Source: Bryobacter aggregatus MPL3
GTDB taxonomy: Bacteria > Acidobacteriota > Terriglobia > Bryobacterales > Bryobacteraceae
Length of the DNA stretch: 64,000 bases
Reading direction: 5' to 3'
NCBI RefSeq assembly: GCF_000702445.1
Contig: NZ_JNIF01000004.1
Location: forward strand, 1,054,001 to 1,118,000
Translations under genes and position numbers: made by a program
Shown here: positions 9,227 to 17,939 of the stretch, piece after piece
Layout of the letters: each line of letters opens with the position of its first letter
Numbering within the stretch: position 1 is the first letter of the stretch
Notes under the pieces: model-generated
Databases searched by the model: none
The model's input: the letters and a program-made list of their open reading frames with translations, nothing else
Told to the model about the DNA's origin: nothing

Positions 9227-10400
9227 TACTCCTCATCATCCTCGATAAGTACTCGCGCTCTGCCCGGTTTTGCGTGAGACGGATGGCTCGCTCCAAGGCA
9301 ACGCGCGATTCGGCTTGGCGGCCGAGGCGTTGCAGTGCTTGTGCTTTTGCCGCGTAATAAGGGTAATACTCTTCCAAGCCCACAATGGCTTGGATCAACC
9401 CGATCGCCATCTGCCAGCTTCCGGCATAGCCGCAGGCCACTGCGTGGTTCAGGCGAACGACGGGGCTTGCATCAAAACGGAGCAGTTCGACATAGAGACT
9501 TGCGATCTGCAGCCAGTCGGTCTGGGCGGCTGTCGCTGCCTCGGAATGGAGCGCGGCGATCGCAGCCTGCACCTGGTAGGGGCCTAACGACTTCCGGCGG
9601 AGCGCCGTTTCCACCAGCCTGGTCCCCTGCTCGATCTCCGTCCGCTTCCAAAGACTCCGGTCCTGTAGCTCGAGTGTGACGAGAGATCCATCTGGCTTCG
9701 TCCTTGCATCACGTCTCGAATGGCTCAAAATCAGGAGCGCCAACAGACCTTCCACCTCGGCCCGTTGCGGCAGCCAGGAATTCAGCAGAGTGGCAAGCCG
9801 AATCGCCTCCGTACATAGTTCAACGCGCAGCAGCGCATCACCGGCACGGGCCACATGCCCTTCGTTGAAGATCAGGTAGATGACGCCCAGAACGCTATCG
9901 ACACGCTCCGGCAGTTCTTGGTTGGTTGGAATGCGATAGGGCACGCCCGCTTCGGCGATCTTGCGCTTGGCTCGCACCAGTCGCTGGGCCATCGTCGGCT
10001 CGGGCACCAGAAAAGCGCGGGCAATCTCCACTGTCTCAAGACCACCCAGAGTGCGAAGCGTGAGTGCGATTTGCGCCTCGGGCGACAGCACCGGGTGGCA
10101 GCACAAAAAGATCAGACGCAGGACATCGTCGGGCAACTCTTCGTCTGCTTGCGTGTCGACAATGAGCGCGCGGAGTTCGCGGCGCCTTGCGTCGACGCGT
10201 CGTCGATCGATCAGACTATTCTTGGCGACGGTGAGCAACCAGGCTCCCGGATTCTGCGGAACGCTATCCCGCGGCCATTTGGTGACAGCGTCCTGCAAAG
10301 CTTCTTCGGCATCCTCAAAGTTGCGCGCCATGCGGATGAGCGTGGCGAGAATTCGTCCACGCTCTTCCACATAGACAGCTTCGAGAATGCCCGAGCTCAC
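9219..10400 (-). CDS. ECF RNA polymerase sigma factor with C-terminal extension (ECF42-like)
   Basis: A 393-residue ECF sigma factor. The first 165 residues hold sigma region 2 (FEDAEEALQDAVTKWP, NPGAWLLTVAKNSLIDRRR) and sigma 4 (ALTLRTLGGLETVEIARAFLV). The remaining 220 residues form a helical, TPR-like extension starting with the conserved VDSVLGVIYLIFNEGH. This architecture next to a DGPF protein is the hallmark of the ECF42 group. There the extension is needed for activity and no anti-sigma factor is present, consistent with none being seen here. The GTG start overlaps the DGPF stop (GTGA). Target genes cannot be read from this window. Confidence 0.92.
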   Translation of the reverse strand: MSSGILEAVYVEERGRILATLIRMARNFEDAEEALQDAVTKWPRDSVPQNPGAWLLTVAKNSLIDRRRVDARRRELRALIVDTQADEELPDDVLRLIFLCCHPVLSPEAQIALTLRTLGGLETVEIARAFLVPEPTMAQRLVRAKRKIAEAGVPYRIPTNQELPERVDSVLGVIYLIFNEGHVARAGDALLRVELCTEAIRLATLLNSWLPQRAEVEGLLALLILSHSRRDARTKPDGSLVTLELQDRSLWKRTEIEQGTRLVETALRRKSLGPYQVQAAIAALHSEAATAAQTDWLQIASLYVELLRFDASPVVRLNHAVACGYAGSWQMAIGLIQAIVGLEEYYPYYAAKAQALQRLGRQAESRVALERAIRLTQNRAEREYLSRMMRSSE

Positions 10401-10762
10401 TCGCCTCCGATTTCCATCACCGGACGGACTTCGAGCGCCACCCGATTCCAGGTGTGCAGGCGGCAGATCTCATCAGCAATCGCAGTCGCTTCCTCGATGT
10501 CTTTCACCTGAACGATGTAATAGCCGGCCAGTTGTTCCTTGGTCTCGGCATAAGGGCCGTCTGTACTGACGCGCTTACTGTTCTCCACCCGCACCGTGGT
10601 AGCCGTCATCGAGGGCTGGAGTGCATCTCCCGCCACTAGACGGCCGGAGGCTCGCAGTTCCTCGGTGAACTTCATATAAGAAGCAAAGAGTGCGTGTTGT
10701 TGTTCCTCGGAACTGGTCGCATAGGCGGCCTGATCTTCATAAATGAGAAGCATGTACTTCAT
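10397..10762 (-). CDS. YCII/DGPF-domain protein, partner of the ECF sigma factor
   Basis: A small cytoplasmic protein of about 121 residues in the YCII-related family, with the DGPY variant of the DGPF motif (TDGPYAETKEQLAGYYIV). The start is placed at 10762 (MKYMLLIYED), the normal N-terminus of the family. The frame is open 10 codons further upstream. An AGGAGG lies about 14 bases before this ATG, longer than ideal. DGPF proteins are regularly encoded beside ECF42 sigma factors, but their biochemical role is not settled. The TGA overlaps the sigma factor's GTG by four bases. Confidence 0.9.
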   Translation of the reverse strand: MKYMLLIYEDQAAYATSSEEQQHALFASYMKFTEELRASGRLVAGDALQPSMTATTVRVENSKRVSTDGPYAETKEQLAGYYIVQVKDIEEATAIADEICRLHTWNRVALEVRPVMEIGGE

Positions 10763-10834
10763 AGGGATGTGAATTCCCTCCTTTGCTAGCAACGACGAGT
10801 GAGTATACGCAGTCTCGACAGCGAGGAGAAAAAA

Positions 10835-11527
10835 TTATCGAGTGCGAATCCGAATCTCGCCAATCCCGCCTTGAACATCGAGACGGATCTTAACCTTCGC
10901 GTTCTGGAACTCGGAGTTCTCATAAGCGCCATTCCTGCGTTCGAGTCCTTGGACATCGATACTGCCGATGCCACCTCGCGCTTCTGCTCGAATGCCCACT
11001 TCGCGCGGCAGGATCACTTCACACTCGCCGATACCGCCGCGGATCTTCACGTCGTAATCCCGCTTCGGGATGCCAAGAAAATCGGCGCTTACTTTGCCTG
11101 CGCCGATCGAGAGAGAGACGTTTCGCAGATCGAGAGAACCCAGACGCAACTTGGCCTCGCCAGCGCCCATGTTCACGAAAAGGTCGGTAGAGAGGTTGTT
11201 CGGAAGACTCAGTTCCCAGCGATTCTCGCCAGTCAGGCTGTCTGACTTGCGTTGGTCGATCACCAGGCGGGCTCGAAAGCTGGTGTTGTCAAACTTAAAG
11301 TTAGGCACTGGATCTTCCGCACCGGTATGGAAGACAGCCGCGACCTCATCTTTCCCGCCACCTTCGATGCTGAGCTCGCCCGCCGCCATATCGATCTCGG
11401 CGCGGAGCATCTCAGCCTTTGTCGCGCTCGCCTTTTTCTCTGTGGTCACCACAGCACCAGATTGGGCATGCCGCTTTTCACAAGACAGCAAGAGGACCGC
11501 GATGAGCAGGGCGCAGATTGTTTTCAT
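10835..11527 (-). CDS. Predicted lipoprotein with a DUF4097/toastrack-like beta domain
   Basis: A 230-residue envelope protein. The N-terminus MKTICALLIAVLLLSC ends in a lipobox, with Cys16 as the lipidation site. The mature part is repetitive and glycine-rich, with strands such as INMAAGELSI-like, VNMGAGEAKLRLG, LSIGAGKVSADF and RGGIGECEVILP. This recalls the right-handed beta architecture of DUF4097 or LiaF/toastrack proteins. Function is unknown; related domains occur in envelope stress systems. The ATG overlaps the TGA of the fucosidase gene by four bases, so the two are one operon, fucosidase first. Confidence 0.75.
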   Translation of the reverse strand: MKTICALLIAVLLLSCEKRHAQSGAVVTTEKKASATKAEMLRAEIDMAAGELSIEGGGKDEVAAVFHTGAEDPVPNFKFDNTSFRARLVIDQRKSDSLTGENRWELSLPNNLSTDLFVNMGAGEAKLRLGSLDLRNVSLSIGAGKVSADFLGIPKRDYDVKIRGGIGECEVILPREVGIRAEARGGIGSIDVQGLERRNGAYENSEFQNAKVKIRLDVQGGIGEIRIRTR

Positions 11528-13260
11528 ATCACCGGCACCAGTAGAACACGTTCCAAGGTGACACCGTCCAGCCCCTGTGTGCCTGCACTTTTCACTTGGA
11601 GGCTATGGGCTCCTTTGGCAAGATGAAGCACGCCAAGACGTTGGGCGTGGAAGACCCATTCGCCGCCGGTCTCCACAATCTTGCCGTTGACACTGGTGCC
11701 GCCTACGCTCACTACATAATCCTTATCCTTACCGGTCCGGGTTGCGCCGTAACTCACTTCGACACGATAGGCCCCAGCTTTGGGGATTTCAAAGTTCCAA
11801 GTGGGAATGTCATCGGGACGGGTCCAGTTGGTGAGAAAAACGTGACCGAGCGCGTTCTCTTTCTTTGCCCGCTGTTCAAAGCGGGTCTCGATCTCGCTTG
11901 CTGCAACGCCCAGGCTGAGATTGCCTTGGACATCCGGGCGGATGAGGAAGGGCTCGACGAGCGGAGGGCTGTCCAGGCGGAGCGCGACAACGCTCACCCG
12001 ATCGTCGGGCGCCAGCTTGGGAACTCCGATCAGAATATCCGCTCCATCGCGACGCCAACTGAGTGGAGTCTTCTTCGGGTCTGCCAAGAGATAGGCGGAG
12101 TGGACAAGATTCTTCAAGCCGGGAACGCGTAATTGACCATCTTCGGGCCAGGCAAAAACCTGGAGGTAGAGGTTTGCATCCTTTTGTGTGGCGCGCCCAA
12201 AAAAGGGAAGGCGGGAGAAGGGGCTGGCCTTGGTGCCATAGATGGATTCTCCGTTGACCTGCAGCCAATCGCCCATCGCTTCGAGGCGAGTGACAAACTC
12301 CTGCTGGATGCTACCGTCGGGCTTCGGCCCGATATTGAGCAGGAGGTTGCCGCCTTTGCTGACAACTTCGACCAACATACGGATGAGGTCGCGCTCGGTT
12401 TTGAAGTTCGTCTCGTACTTGTTGTAGCCCCAGCTATCCATGTTCACCGTGACGCAACTCTCCCAGAGCGCATCTTTGCCATCAGGCGACTTGATCCCGG
12501 TAGCGGGCACGAACTGTTCAGGCGTTCCGAAGTCGGCACGGCTTCCGGGTTTGCGCTCATACAGGCGGTCGTTGATGAGCGTGTTCGGTTGCAGCATGCG
12601 GATGTAGCTGTAGATCTCGTCATCGCGTTTCAGATTCGCCAAGGTGTGCTCCCATTCGCCGTCAAACCAGAGGACGGCGACATCGCCATAGCCGGTGAGG
12701 AGTTCGCGGAGTTGGGCCTTCATGTAGTCGACATAGGCATTGTTGTCGCCGCCTGCATTGGGGTCTTTCGATTCCCAGGCGCGGCGTGGACGGTAGGCGG
12801 GGTGATGCCAGTCCATGATCGAGTGGTAGAAGCCAAGACGGAGGTTATGCCTGGGAGCGGCCTTGGCCAGATCCTTGAGCGGATCGCCGGGATAGGGAGT
12901 GATTTCAATATCGTAGTCGCTTACCTTCGAGCGCCAAATGCCGAAACCGTCATGGTGCTTTGAGGTGATGACAACGTATTTTGCCCCTGCCCGTTCAAAG
13001 AGGCTGGTCCACTGGTCGGCATTGAAACGAACGGGGTTGAACTGGCGGGCGTAGACGTCATAGTCCGCCTGCGGAATCTGGAAACGGTGGCGTGCCCATT
13101 CATGACGGCCAATGACAGAGTAGGCGCCCCAATGGACGAAGATCCCAAACTTTGCGTCTTGGAACCATTGCAAACGCGCCTGGTCGTCAAGGGGCGGCTG
13201 CGAAGGTTGCGCCAGGAGAAGACCTGCGAGCGCGAATAGACCAACAATTGGTTTCATCAT
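11524..13260 (-). CDS. Secreted alpha-L-fucosidase, GH29
   Basis: A 578-residue exported glycosidase with signal peptide PIVGLFALAGLLLA near the N-terminus. GH29 landmarks are FGIFVHWGAYSV (residues 38-49), SKHHDGFGIW (100-109) and LWFDGEW, with the catalytic nucleophile Asp200. A C-terminal beta-sandwich (from about 480) ending GLDGVTLERVLL is probably a carbohydrate-binding module. It would release L-fucose from plant or microbial glycans outside the cytoplasm. Two adjacent ATGs occur (13260 and 13257); GGAG upstream fits either. The divergent GH88 gene at 13302 suggests a shared glycan-use function. Confidence 0.95.
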   Translation of the reverse strand: MMKPIVGLFALAGLLLAQPSQPPLDDQARLQWFQDAKFGIFVHWGAYSVIGRHEWARHRFQIPQADYDVYARQFNPVRFNADQWTSLFERAGAKYVVITSKHHDGFGIWRSKVSDYDIEITPYPGDPLKDLAKAAPRHNLRLGFYHSIMDWHHPAYRPRRAWESKDPNAGGDNNAYVDYMKAQLRELLTGYGDVAVLWFDGEWEHTLANLKRDDEIYSYIRMLQPNTLINDRLYERKPGSRADFGTPEQFVPATGIKSPDGKDALWESCVTVNMDSWGYNKYETNFKTERDLIRMLVEVVSKGGNLLLNIGPKPDGSIQQEFVTRLEAMGDWLQVNGESIYGTKASPFSRLPFFGRATQKDANLYLQVFAWPEDGQLRVPGLKNLVHSAYLLADPKKTPLSWRRDGADILIGVPKLAPDDRVSVVALRLDSPPLVEPFLIRPDVQGNLSLGVAASEIETRFEQRAKKENALGHVFLTNWTRPDDIPTWNFEIPKAGAYRVEVSYGATRTGKDKDYVVSVGGTSVNGKIVETGGEWVFHAQRLGVLHLAKGAHSLQVKSAGTQGLDGVTLERVLLVPVI

Positions 13261-13301
13261 AGGACTCCGGAAAGGGCTCCGTCGTCTATTCTATAAAGTT
13301 C

Positions 13302-14639
13302 ATGGTCAAAGTTGATCCGGCAATTACAGCTGCCTCCCTTCTCCCCTCAATTGAACGCATGTGGCAGGTATCTGCCGCAAAGATTGCGAGCCTCGATGCG
13401 GACTGGGAGCCCGCAAAGGGTTCGCCCGTATTCACCATCGAAGGTAAGTACACCTCTCGTGGTTGGACGGAATGGACCCAGGGCTTCCAGTTTGGAGCGT
13501 CGATTCTGCAATTCGATGCGACGGGAGATCCAGAGTTTCTCGAATCGGGCCGCAAGCATACGCTCGACTTGATGGCTCCTCATGTGACCCATATCGGAGT
13601 TCATGATCACGGCTTCAACAATGTCAGCACCTATGGGAATCTGTTGCGGTTGATGGTGGAAGGCCGGACAGCCTACAACGAGTGGGAGAAGAACTTCTAC
13701 GAGTTCGCGCTCAAGGCGTCTGGTGCGGTGCAGGCGGCACGCTGGTCCACGATCGCCGGCGGCGGGGGATACATCTATTCCTTTAATGGGCCACACTCTT
13801 TGTTTGTCGATACGATCCGCTCGCTGCGCGCCTTATCCGTCGGGCATCGGCTGGGCCATGTGCTGACCGCCGAAAACGACAAGCGCATCTCACTCCTGGA
13901 CCGCTTGATCGAACACGCTGAAGCGACCGCGAAGTACAGCGTCTACTATGGCGAAGGCCGCGACACCTGGGACCTGCGAGGACGGACGGTCCATGAGAGC
14001 ATCTTCAATCGCAATGACGGCAACTTCCGATGCCCGAGTTCGCAACAGGGCTATTCGCCGTTTACCACCTGGACTCGTGGTCTGGCTTGGGCGATGTGCG
14101 GGTTTGCAGAACAACTGGAGTTTTTCGAGACCTTGACCGAGACAGGACTTGAAGGCGCGAAGGCAACGATGCTGCGAGCCGCCCGGGCAACCTGCGACTT
14201 CTATCTGGAACAGACGCCGACTTGCGGAGTTCCTTACTGGGATACCGGTGCGCCGAACCTGCATCGTTTGGGCGACTATCTGGATCGTCCGGCGGAGCCG
14301 TTTAATGACTGGGAACCGGTGGATTCCTCGGCAGCGGCCATCGGGGCACAGGGCTTGATCCGGCTGGGTGTGCATTTGAAGGAGTCGAATTATGTAAATG
14401 CCGGTCTGAATATTCTGCGGACTTTGCTCGACGAGCCCTATCTCTCCACCGATGCCACGCACCAGGGTTTGCTTTTGCACTCGGTGTATCACCGTCCGAA
14501 CAATTGGGATCATGTTCCGGCGGGCCGTAAAGTGCCTTGCGGCGAGAGCTGCATGTGGGGCGACTATCATCTGCGGGAGCTTGCCCTTCTGGTGGAACGG
14601 ATGGCCAAGGGCAAGCCATACCTGAAGTTCTGGGCTTGA
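13302..14639 (+). CDS. Glycoside hydrolase family 88, unsaturated uronyl hydrolase
   Basis: A 445-residue (alpha/alpha)6-barrel enzyme that hydrolyses the unsaturated uronic acid left by polysaccharide lyases through a hydration mechanism. Family segments are VHDHGFNN (about 104), the tract RGRTVHESIFNRNDGNFRCP, the acid-containing WEPVDSSAAAIGAQGL (about 333) and the end MWGDYHLRELALLVE. No signal peptide is apparent, so it probably acts in the cytoplasm on imported oligosaccharides. It diverges from the GH29 gene by 41 bases. The family name is secure; whether the substrate is a chondroitin-, heparin- or plant/bacterial uronide is not readable. Confidence 0.93.
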   Translation: MVKVDPAITAASLLPSIERMWQVSAAKIASLDADWEPAKGSPVFTIEGKYTSRGWTEWTQGFQFGASILQFDATGDPEFLESGRKHTLDLMAPHVTHIGVHDHGFNNVSTYGNLLRLMVEGRTAYNEWEKNFYEFALKASGAVQAARWSTIAGGGGYIYSFNGPHSLFVDTIRSLRALSVGHRLGHVLTAENDKRISLLDRLIEHAEATAKYSVYYGEGRDTWDLRGRTVHESIFNRNDGNFRCPSSQQGYSPFTTWTRGLAWAMCGFAEQLEFFETLTETGLEGAKATMLRAARATCDFYLEQTPTCGVPYWDTGAPNLHRLGDYLDRPAEPFNDWEPVDSSAAAIGAQGLIRLGVHLKESNYVNAGLNILRTLLDEPYLSTDATHQGLLLHSVYHRPNNWDHVPAGRKVPCGESCMWGDYHLRELALLVERMAKGKPYLKFWA

Positions 14640-14654
14640 TTTATGTCTTCGGTA

Positions 14655-14689
14655 CGACAGGGGTGGCCCACTCCAGGCCGCCCCTGTCG
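14655..14689. terminator. Strong hairpin downstream of the GH88 gene
   Basis: CGACAGGGGTGGCC (14655-14668) pairs with GGCCGCCCCTGTCG (14676-14689) across a 7-base loop, with a single T-G wobble. It starts 15 bases after the GH88 stop and fits transcription termination by position. There is no T-run directly after it on either strand, so it may be a U-less terminator or an RNA end stabiliser. Confidence 0.45.
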
Positions 14690-14775
14690 CAATAGCAGGA
14701 ACAGTTTTTCATTGATTTTCTTTTTCCGTGATCGGTTCTGGGGCCGGTTCGCGCATTCTCTTTTGAGAACGCAAT

Positions 14776-15024
14776 ATGACACGAAGAATGATTCCCTTTA
14801 CCATCGCTTCCGCGCTGGTGGCCGAAACACAGAACGGTGACCCCATCCTGAATGTACTGCGCAGCAGCATGGAGACCAAGAAAGGCGTCACCCTCTATCT
14901 GCACGGGCAAACGATCGGCTTGCTGGTGACTGCCATTGGAGAGCACTTCATTGAAGGCCGAAACCAACAGGCTTCCAAAATTGTCGTGAGAATCGCGAGT
15001 ATTGACGCGGCCGCGCTTTCTTAG
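14776..15024 (+). CDS. Small protein of unknown function (82 residues)
   Basis: I do not recognise a family. The predicted 82-residue soluble protein has a central TLYLHGQTIGLLVTAIGEHF segment and ends ASKIVVRIASIDAAALS. It has alternating beta and alpha character, with no signal peptide, membrane segment or cysteine. The ATG at 14776 has only a weak GAGAA upstream. An opposing frame of 108 codons (14641-14967) overlaps it but looks like a shadow: its sequence is compositionally odd. Its stop overlaps the convergent methyltransferase stop by four bases. The gene sits at the edge of the tailoring cluster; membership in it is unproven. Confidence 0.5.
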   Translation: MTRRMIPFTIASALVAETQNGDPILNVLRSSMETKKGVTLYLHGQTIGLLVTAIGEHFIEGRNQQASKIVVRIASIDAAALS

Positions 15025-16028
15025 GCCAATTGACTGAGAATGAGTGCTTCCGGCGTGTCCTGCAAGGGGACGAGAGCGCTGGAGGCGAAGCCCGCTTCTG
15101 CAAACATGCGCTCGAACTCGGAGAAGGTGTAGGCGTCCCCCGCCGGAGTGGATGCCAGCATGACGAGTGAGAAGGTGGCCGAAGCGGGCGGCGAGATTCG
15201 ATCCTCATTGGGCACAAACTCGAGAGTCAGCACCTGGCCACCCGGCTTGAGAACTGCTTTGATGCGCTGGAGCAGCCGTACATTCGTTTCAAAATCGAAG
15301 TGGTGCAGAAGGTTCGTCAGCAATACGACGTCGTAGGGCCCGGCGAGATCCACGGTAAAGACGTCGCCTGCGATCGTGCGAACCCTGTCTGCCAGTCCCC
15401 AGCGCGCAGCATTTGCGCGAGTGATCTGCAGGACATTCTCCCAGTCCAGCGCCGTGATCCGGGCTTGCGGATTGCGCTGCGCAATGGCAAACCCGAAAAG
15501 ACCGTGAGAGGCCGCAACGTCGAGCACCTCAATGGCATCCTGTCTGCTCCCCGTCACCGCCTGCGCAATCTGCTGCGCCGCCGGCCCCATCATCGCTTCC
15601 ATACTCGTTGCGAAGTCGATCCAACCTTCATACTCGGTTACAGTACTACCTTGGTTGTCCGCTACTCCACCTTTACGCACCGCTTCCGTTAGACTAGAGA
15701 ACTGTTGCTGGATGTTCTTGCCGCCAAGAAAGGTAGTCATCGCGCCCAGATAGGCCGGAGACTTCCGATCCAGGAAGAGAGCGGCTTCGGGTGCAAGGGA
15801 GTAGTTCAGCCCCTCCTTCGAAAGCAAACCCAGTACACAGAGGAAATCGGCCAGGATGCGGATGCCACGCTCTGAAGCCTGGCATCGTTCTGCAATCTTT
15901 CCAGCGGTGGAGTTCCCTTCTCCAATTGCGCTGAAGAGTTCCAGCTCGATCGCTGCTTTCAGCGCTGCACTTTGCTGGAAGGCCGACATGATTCCGAAGA
16001 TACGGACAGGATTAATTTGCGCTGACAT
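15021..16028 (-). CDS. SAM-dependent O-methyltransferase, family 2 type
   Basis: A protein of about 335 residues. The N-terminal helical dimerisation domain (QQSAALKAAIELELFSAIG, then a winged-helix-like AGKIAERCQASERGIRILADFL) is followed by a class I methyltransferase domain. The latter has IEVLDVAASHGLFGFAIA (SAM-binding glycine loop, modified), ITALDWEN, a DVVLLTNLLHHFD block and LKPGGQVLTLEF. This arrangement is typical of small-molecule O-methyltransferases in secondary metabolism and quinone or carotenoid tailoring. The start at 16028 (MSAQINPV) is chosen because the longer frame (to 16163) runs into the divergent ligase gene. Substrate unknown. Confidence 0.88.
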   Translation of the reverse strand: MSAQINPVRIFGIMSAFQQSAALKAAIELELFSAIGEGNSTAGKIAERCQASERGIRILADFLCVLGLLSKEGLNYSLAPEAALFLDRKSPAYLGAMTTFLGGKNIQQQFSSLTEAVRKGGVADNQGSTVTEYEGWIDFATSMEAMMGPAAQQIAQAVTGSRQDAIEVLDVAASHGLFGFAIAQRNPQARITALDWENVLQITRANAARWGLADRVRTIAGDVFTVDLAGPYDVVLLTNLLHHFDFETNVRLLQRIKAVLKPGGQVLTLEFVPNEDRISPPASATFSLVMLASTPAGDAYTFSEFERMFAEAGFASSALVPLQDTPEALILSQLA

Positions 16029-16073
16029 GACTGACGAGTATATCGAAACTGGCGTCCACGGCGGCTGTGGTTG

Positions 16074-17303
16074 ATGATCAGAAATGGAATTCAAACGATA
16101 TGCGGCATTCGTAACGCACTCGCTTCCAGCTATTGGCCTCGAGAACGCTTTCCGGTCCACCAACTTCGCCTGTTACAGCGTCTGTTGGAAGGCGCCTATG
16201 CCCAGGTACCTTTTTATCGGCAACACTTTGACCAACATGGTTTTCATCCGAAACAACTGAAAAGTCTTGCCGATCTGGCGCGGGTGCCGATGCTGCAAAA
16301 GCAACAGATCCGCGAGACGCCCCCGCGCGAGATGATTGCCAGCGGGATTGCGCTGGAGCATTGCAATATGGTCTCCACTTCAGGATCTTCCGGTATCCCA
16401 TTACGGATTCTGCTGGACCAGGCGGGGCAACGGGCGCAACGCGTGGCGGCCTGGCGGATCTTGTTCGAGCATGGATTCAGTTGGACCGACCGGACGATGG
16501 AGATTCGCATGACCAAAGGAACCATTCACCCTGTCCAGCGATTGGGGATTGCTCCGAAGACGTGGCTCTCGATTCTTGATGATCCGCAGGACTGGGTGAG
16601 AACTCTTCTGGCCGAACGGCCGGCCTTTCTAGTCGCCTCGGCAGGCACACTCCGCACGCTGGCTACCGTTTGCCCTCCCCTGCGTGTGCCGCCCCGTGTT
16701 GTTATCTCCGATGGCGAGACGCTGTATCCGGCCGATCGAGCATTGATCCAACGCCGTCTCGGAGTCAATCCGATTGATGTTTATGGCCTGGTGGAATTGT
16801 CGGACTTTGCCTGGGAATGCGAAGCGCATGTTGGCTTTCATATCAGCGCCGACAGTCACATCGTAGAGGTGATCGAGGGAGAGATTGTCGTGACCGATCT
16901 CAACCAGACCGGAATGCCGATGATCCGGTACCGGACAGGAGATCTTGGAGAATGGAAGCCACAATCCTTCCACTCCTCGTGCGTCTGTGGACGGACCAAT
17001 CCGGTGTTGCAAGTCATCCATGGCCGGGCGATGGATTCCGTGCACTTGCCTTCAGGACGAACGCTGCATTGGGAATTTTTCCACGAAGTGCTGGGACGTT
17101 ATACGCGCTTGCGGCAATGGCGAGTGATCCAACAACCGGACCAATCGCTCATTGTGCAATTGGCGACGGAGATGTCGGAATTGCCCCACATCGAAGAGGC
17201 GATCTCTGCAAATCTGCCAGAGCGTGTCGCCTTTGAATGTGAAGCAATGGAGCGGATTCCAATCCGGATCGGCGAGAAATTCAGAGCCGTCATTCGGCAT
17301 TAA
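16074..17303 (+). CDS. PaaK/CapK-like adenylate-forming enzyme
   Basis: About 409 residues, belonging to the phenylacetate-CoA ligase-like branch of the ANL superfamily. Motifs are STSGSSGIPLRI (ATP loop, about 105), VVISDGETLYPADR, IDVYGLVELSDFAWEC (A5-like) and YRTGDLG (A7-like), with a short C-terminal lobe. CapK-like members occur in polysaccharide and secondary-metabolite loci and probably activate a carboxylic acid as an acyl-adenylate. C269 and the CVCGR motif near 310 suggest a metal site as in PaaK relatives. A TTG at 16071 precedes the ATG; neither has a strong ribosome site. The next gene begins 21 bases downstream. Confidence 0.88.
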   Translation: MIRNGIQTICGIRNALASSYWPRERFPVHQLRLLQRLLEGAYAQVPFYRQHFDQHGFHPKQLKSLADLARVPMLQKQQIRETPPREMIASGIALEHCNMVSTSGSSGIPLRILLDQAGQRAQRVAAWRILFEHGFSWTDRTMEIRMTKGTIHPVQRLGIAPKTWLSILDDPQDWVRTLLAERPAFLVASAGTLRTLATVCPPLRVPPRVVISDGETLYPADRALIQRRLGVNPIDVYGLVELSDFAWECEAHVGFHISADSHIVEVIEGEIVVTDLNQTGMPMIRYRTGDLGEWKPQSFHSSCVCGRTNPVLQVIHGRAMDSVHLPSGRTLHWEFFHEVLGRYTRLRQWRVIQQPDQSLIVQLATEMSELPHIEEAISANLPERVAFECEAMERIPIRIGEKFRAVIRH

Positions 17304-17324
17304 CGAGCGTTAAGCTGAAGGGAG

Positions 17325-17939
17325 ATGCCAAGCAGTTTTCAGCGGCTCGCCGAGCACGTGCGTGATTTTGGTCTTCATGGTTTGCACCTGCGCGTGTTGG
17401 CTGGCCTCTCGGTCTATCGCGAGATGCCCATCTTCGAGTTCGATTTCGAGAAAGAACTGCAAGTGCCCACCTCCAGAATCCCTGTGCAGATTTCAATGGT
17501 GCAGGTCGAGGAACTGGAGGACTATTTTGCCTCGGGAGCGGAAGATCCGGGAGAAGCGAGAGAACATGCGAAGGAGCCCGGTGCGGCCTGCTTTGTGGCT
17601 CGGGCGGAGGGGCGGATTGCCGCCCGGCTGTGGGCGACAGATCGGGACTATCGCTTGAGCTATCTTGATCGCGATCTTGTCTTGGGGCAGGATGGAATCT
17701 ATGTGTTTGCCGTGTATACCGTTCCAGAATGCCGTGGCGCCGGAATTTTCGGAGCCTTGCTCGGCACAGTGATGGAACACTACCGGGCGCAGGGCCGGAA
17801 ACGAGCACTGAGCATCATCTTTCGATACAACCAAGCATCGATTCGAGCCTTCAGCAAATTCGGATTTCGACGCCGTTCGGTTTGGGGCTTTTATCAGTGG
17901 GGACCCTGGCGGCGGTATTTCCAGCGGCCGCTTTCTTGA
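17325..17939 (+). CDS. GNAT family N-acetyltransferase
   Basis: A 204-residue protein. The C-terminal half is a GNAT fold: FAVYTVPECRGAGIFGALLGTVMEHYRAQG contains the acetyl-CoA pyrophosphate loop (RGAGIFG) near residue 135. It is followed by NQASIRAFSKFGFRRRSVWGF, the usual beta-bulge and C-terminal strands. The N-terminal 70 residues are less typical and may bind the acceptor. Acceptor unknown. A GGGAG lies directly before the ATG, too close for an ideal ribosome site. Its end overlaps the start region of the following FemAB-like gene. Confidence 0.88.
   Translation: MPSSFQRLAEHVRDFGLHGLHLRVLAGLSVYREMPIFEFDFEKELQVPTSRIPVQISMVQVEELEDYFASGAEDPGEAREHAKEPGAACFVARAEGRIAARLWATDRDYRLSYLDRDLVLGQDGIYVFAVYTVPECRGAGIFGALLGTVMEHYRAQGRKRALSIIFRYNQASIRAFSKFGFRRRSVWGFYQWGPWRRYFQRPLS

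Noticed and set aside
14641-14967. A 108-codon reverse frame opposite the small 82-residue gene
   Set aside because: No family, weak ribosome context and odd composition. The forward frame has a more regular protein-like pattern.
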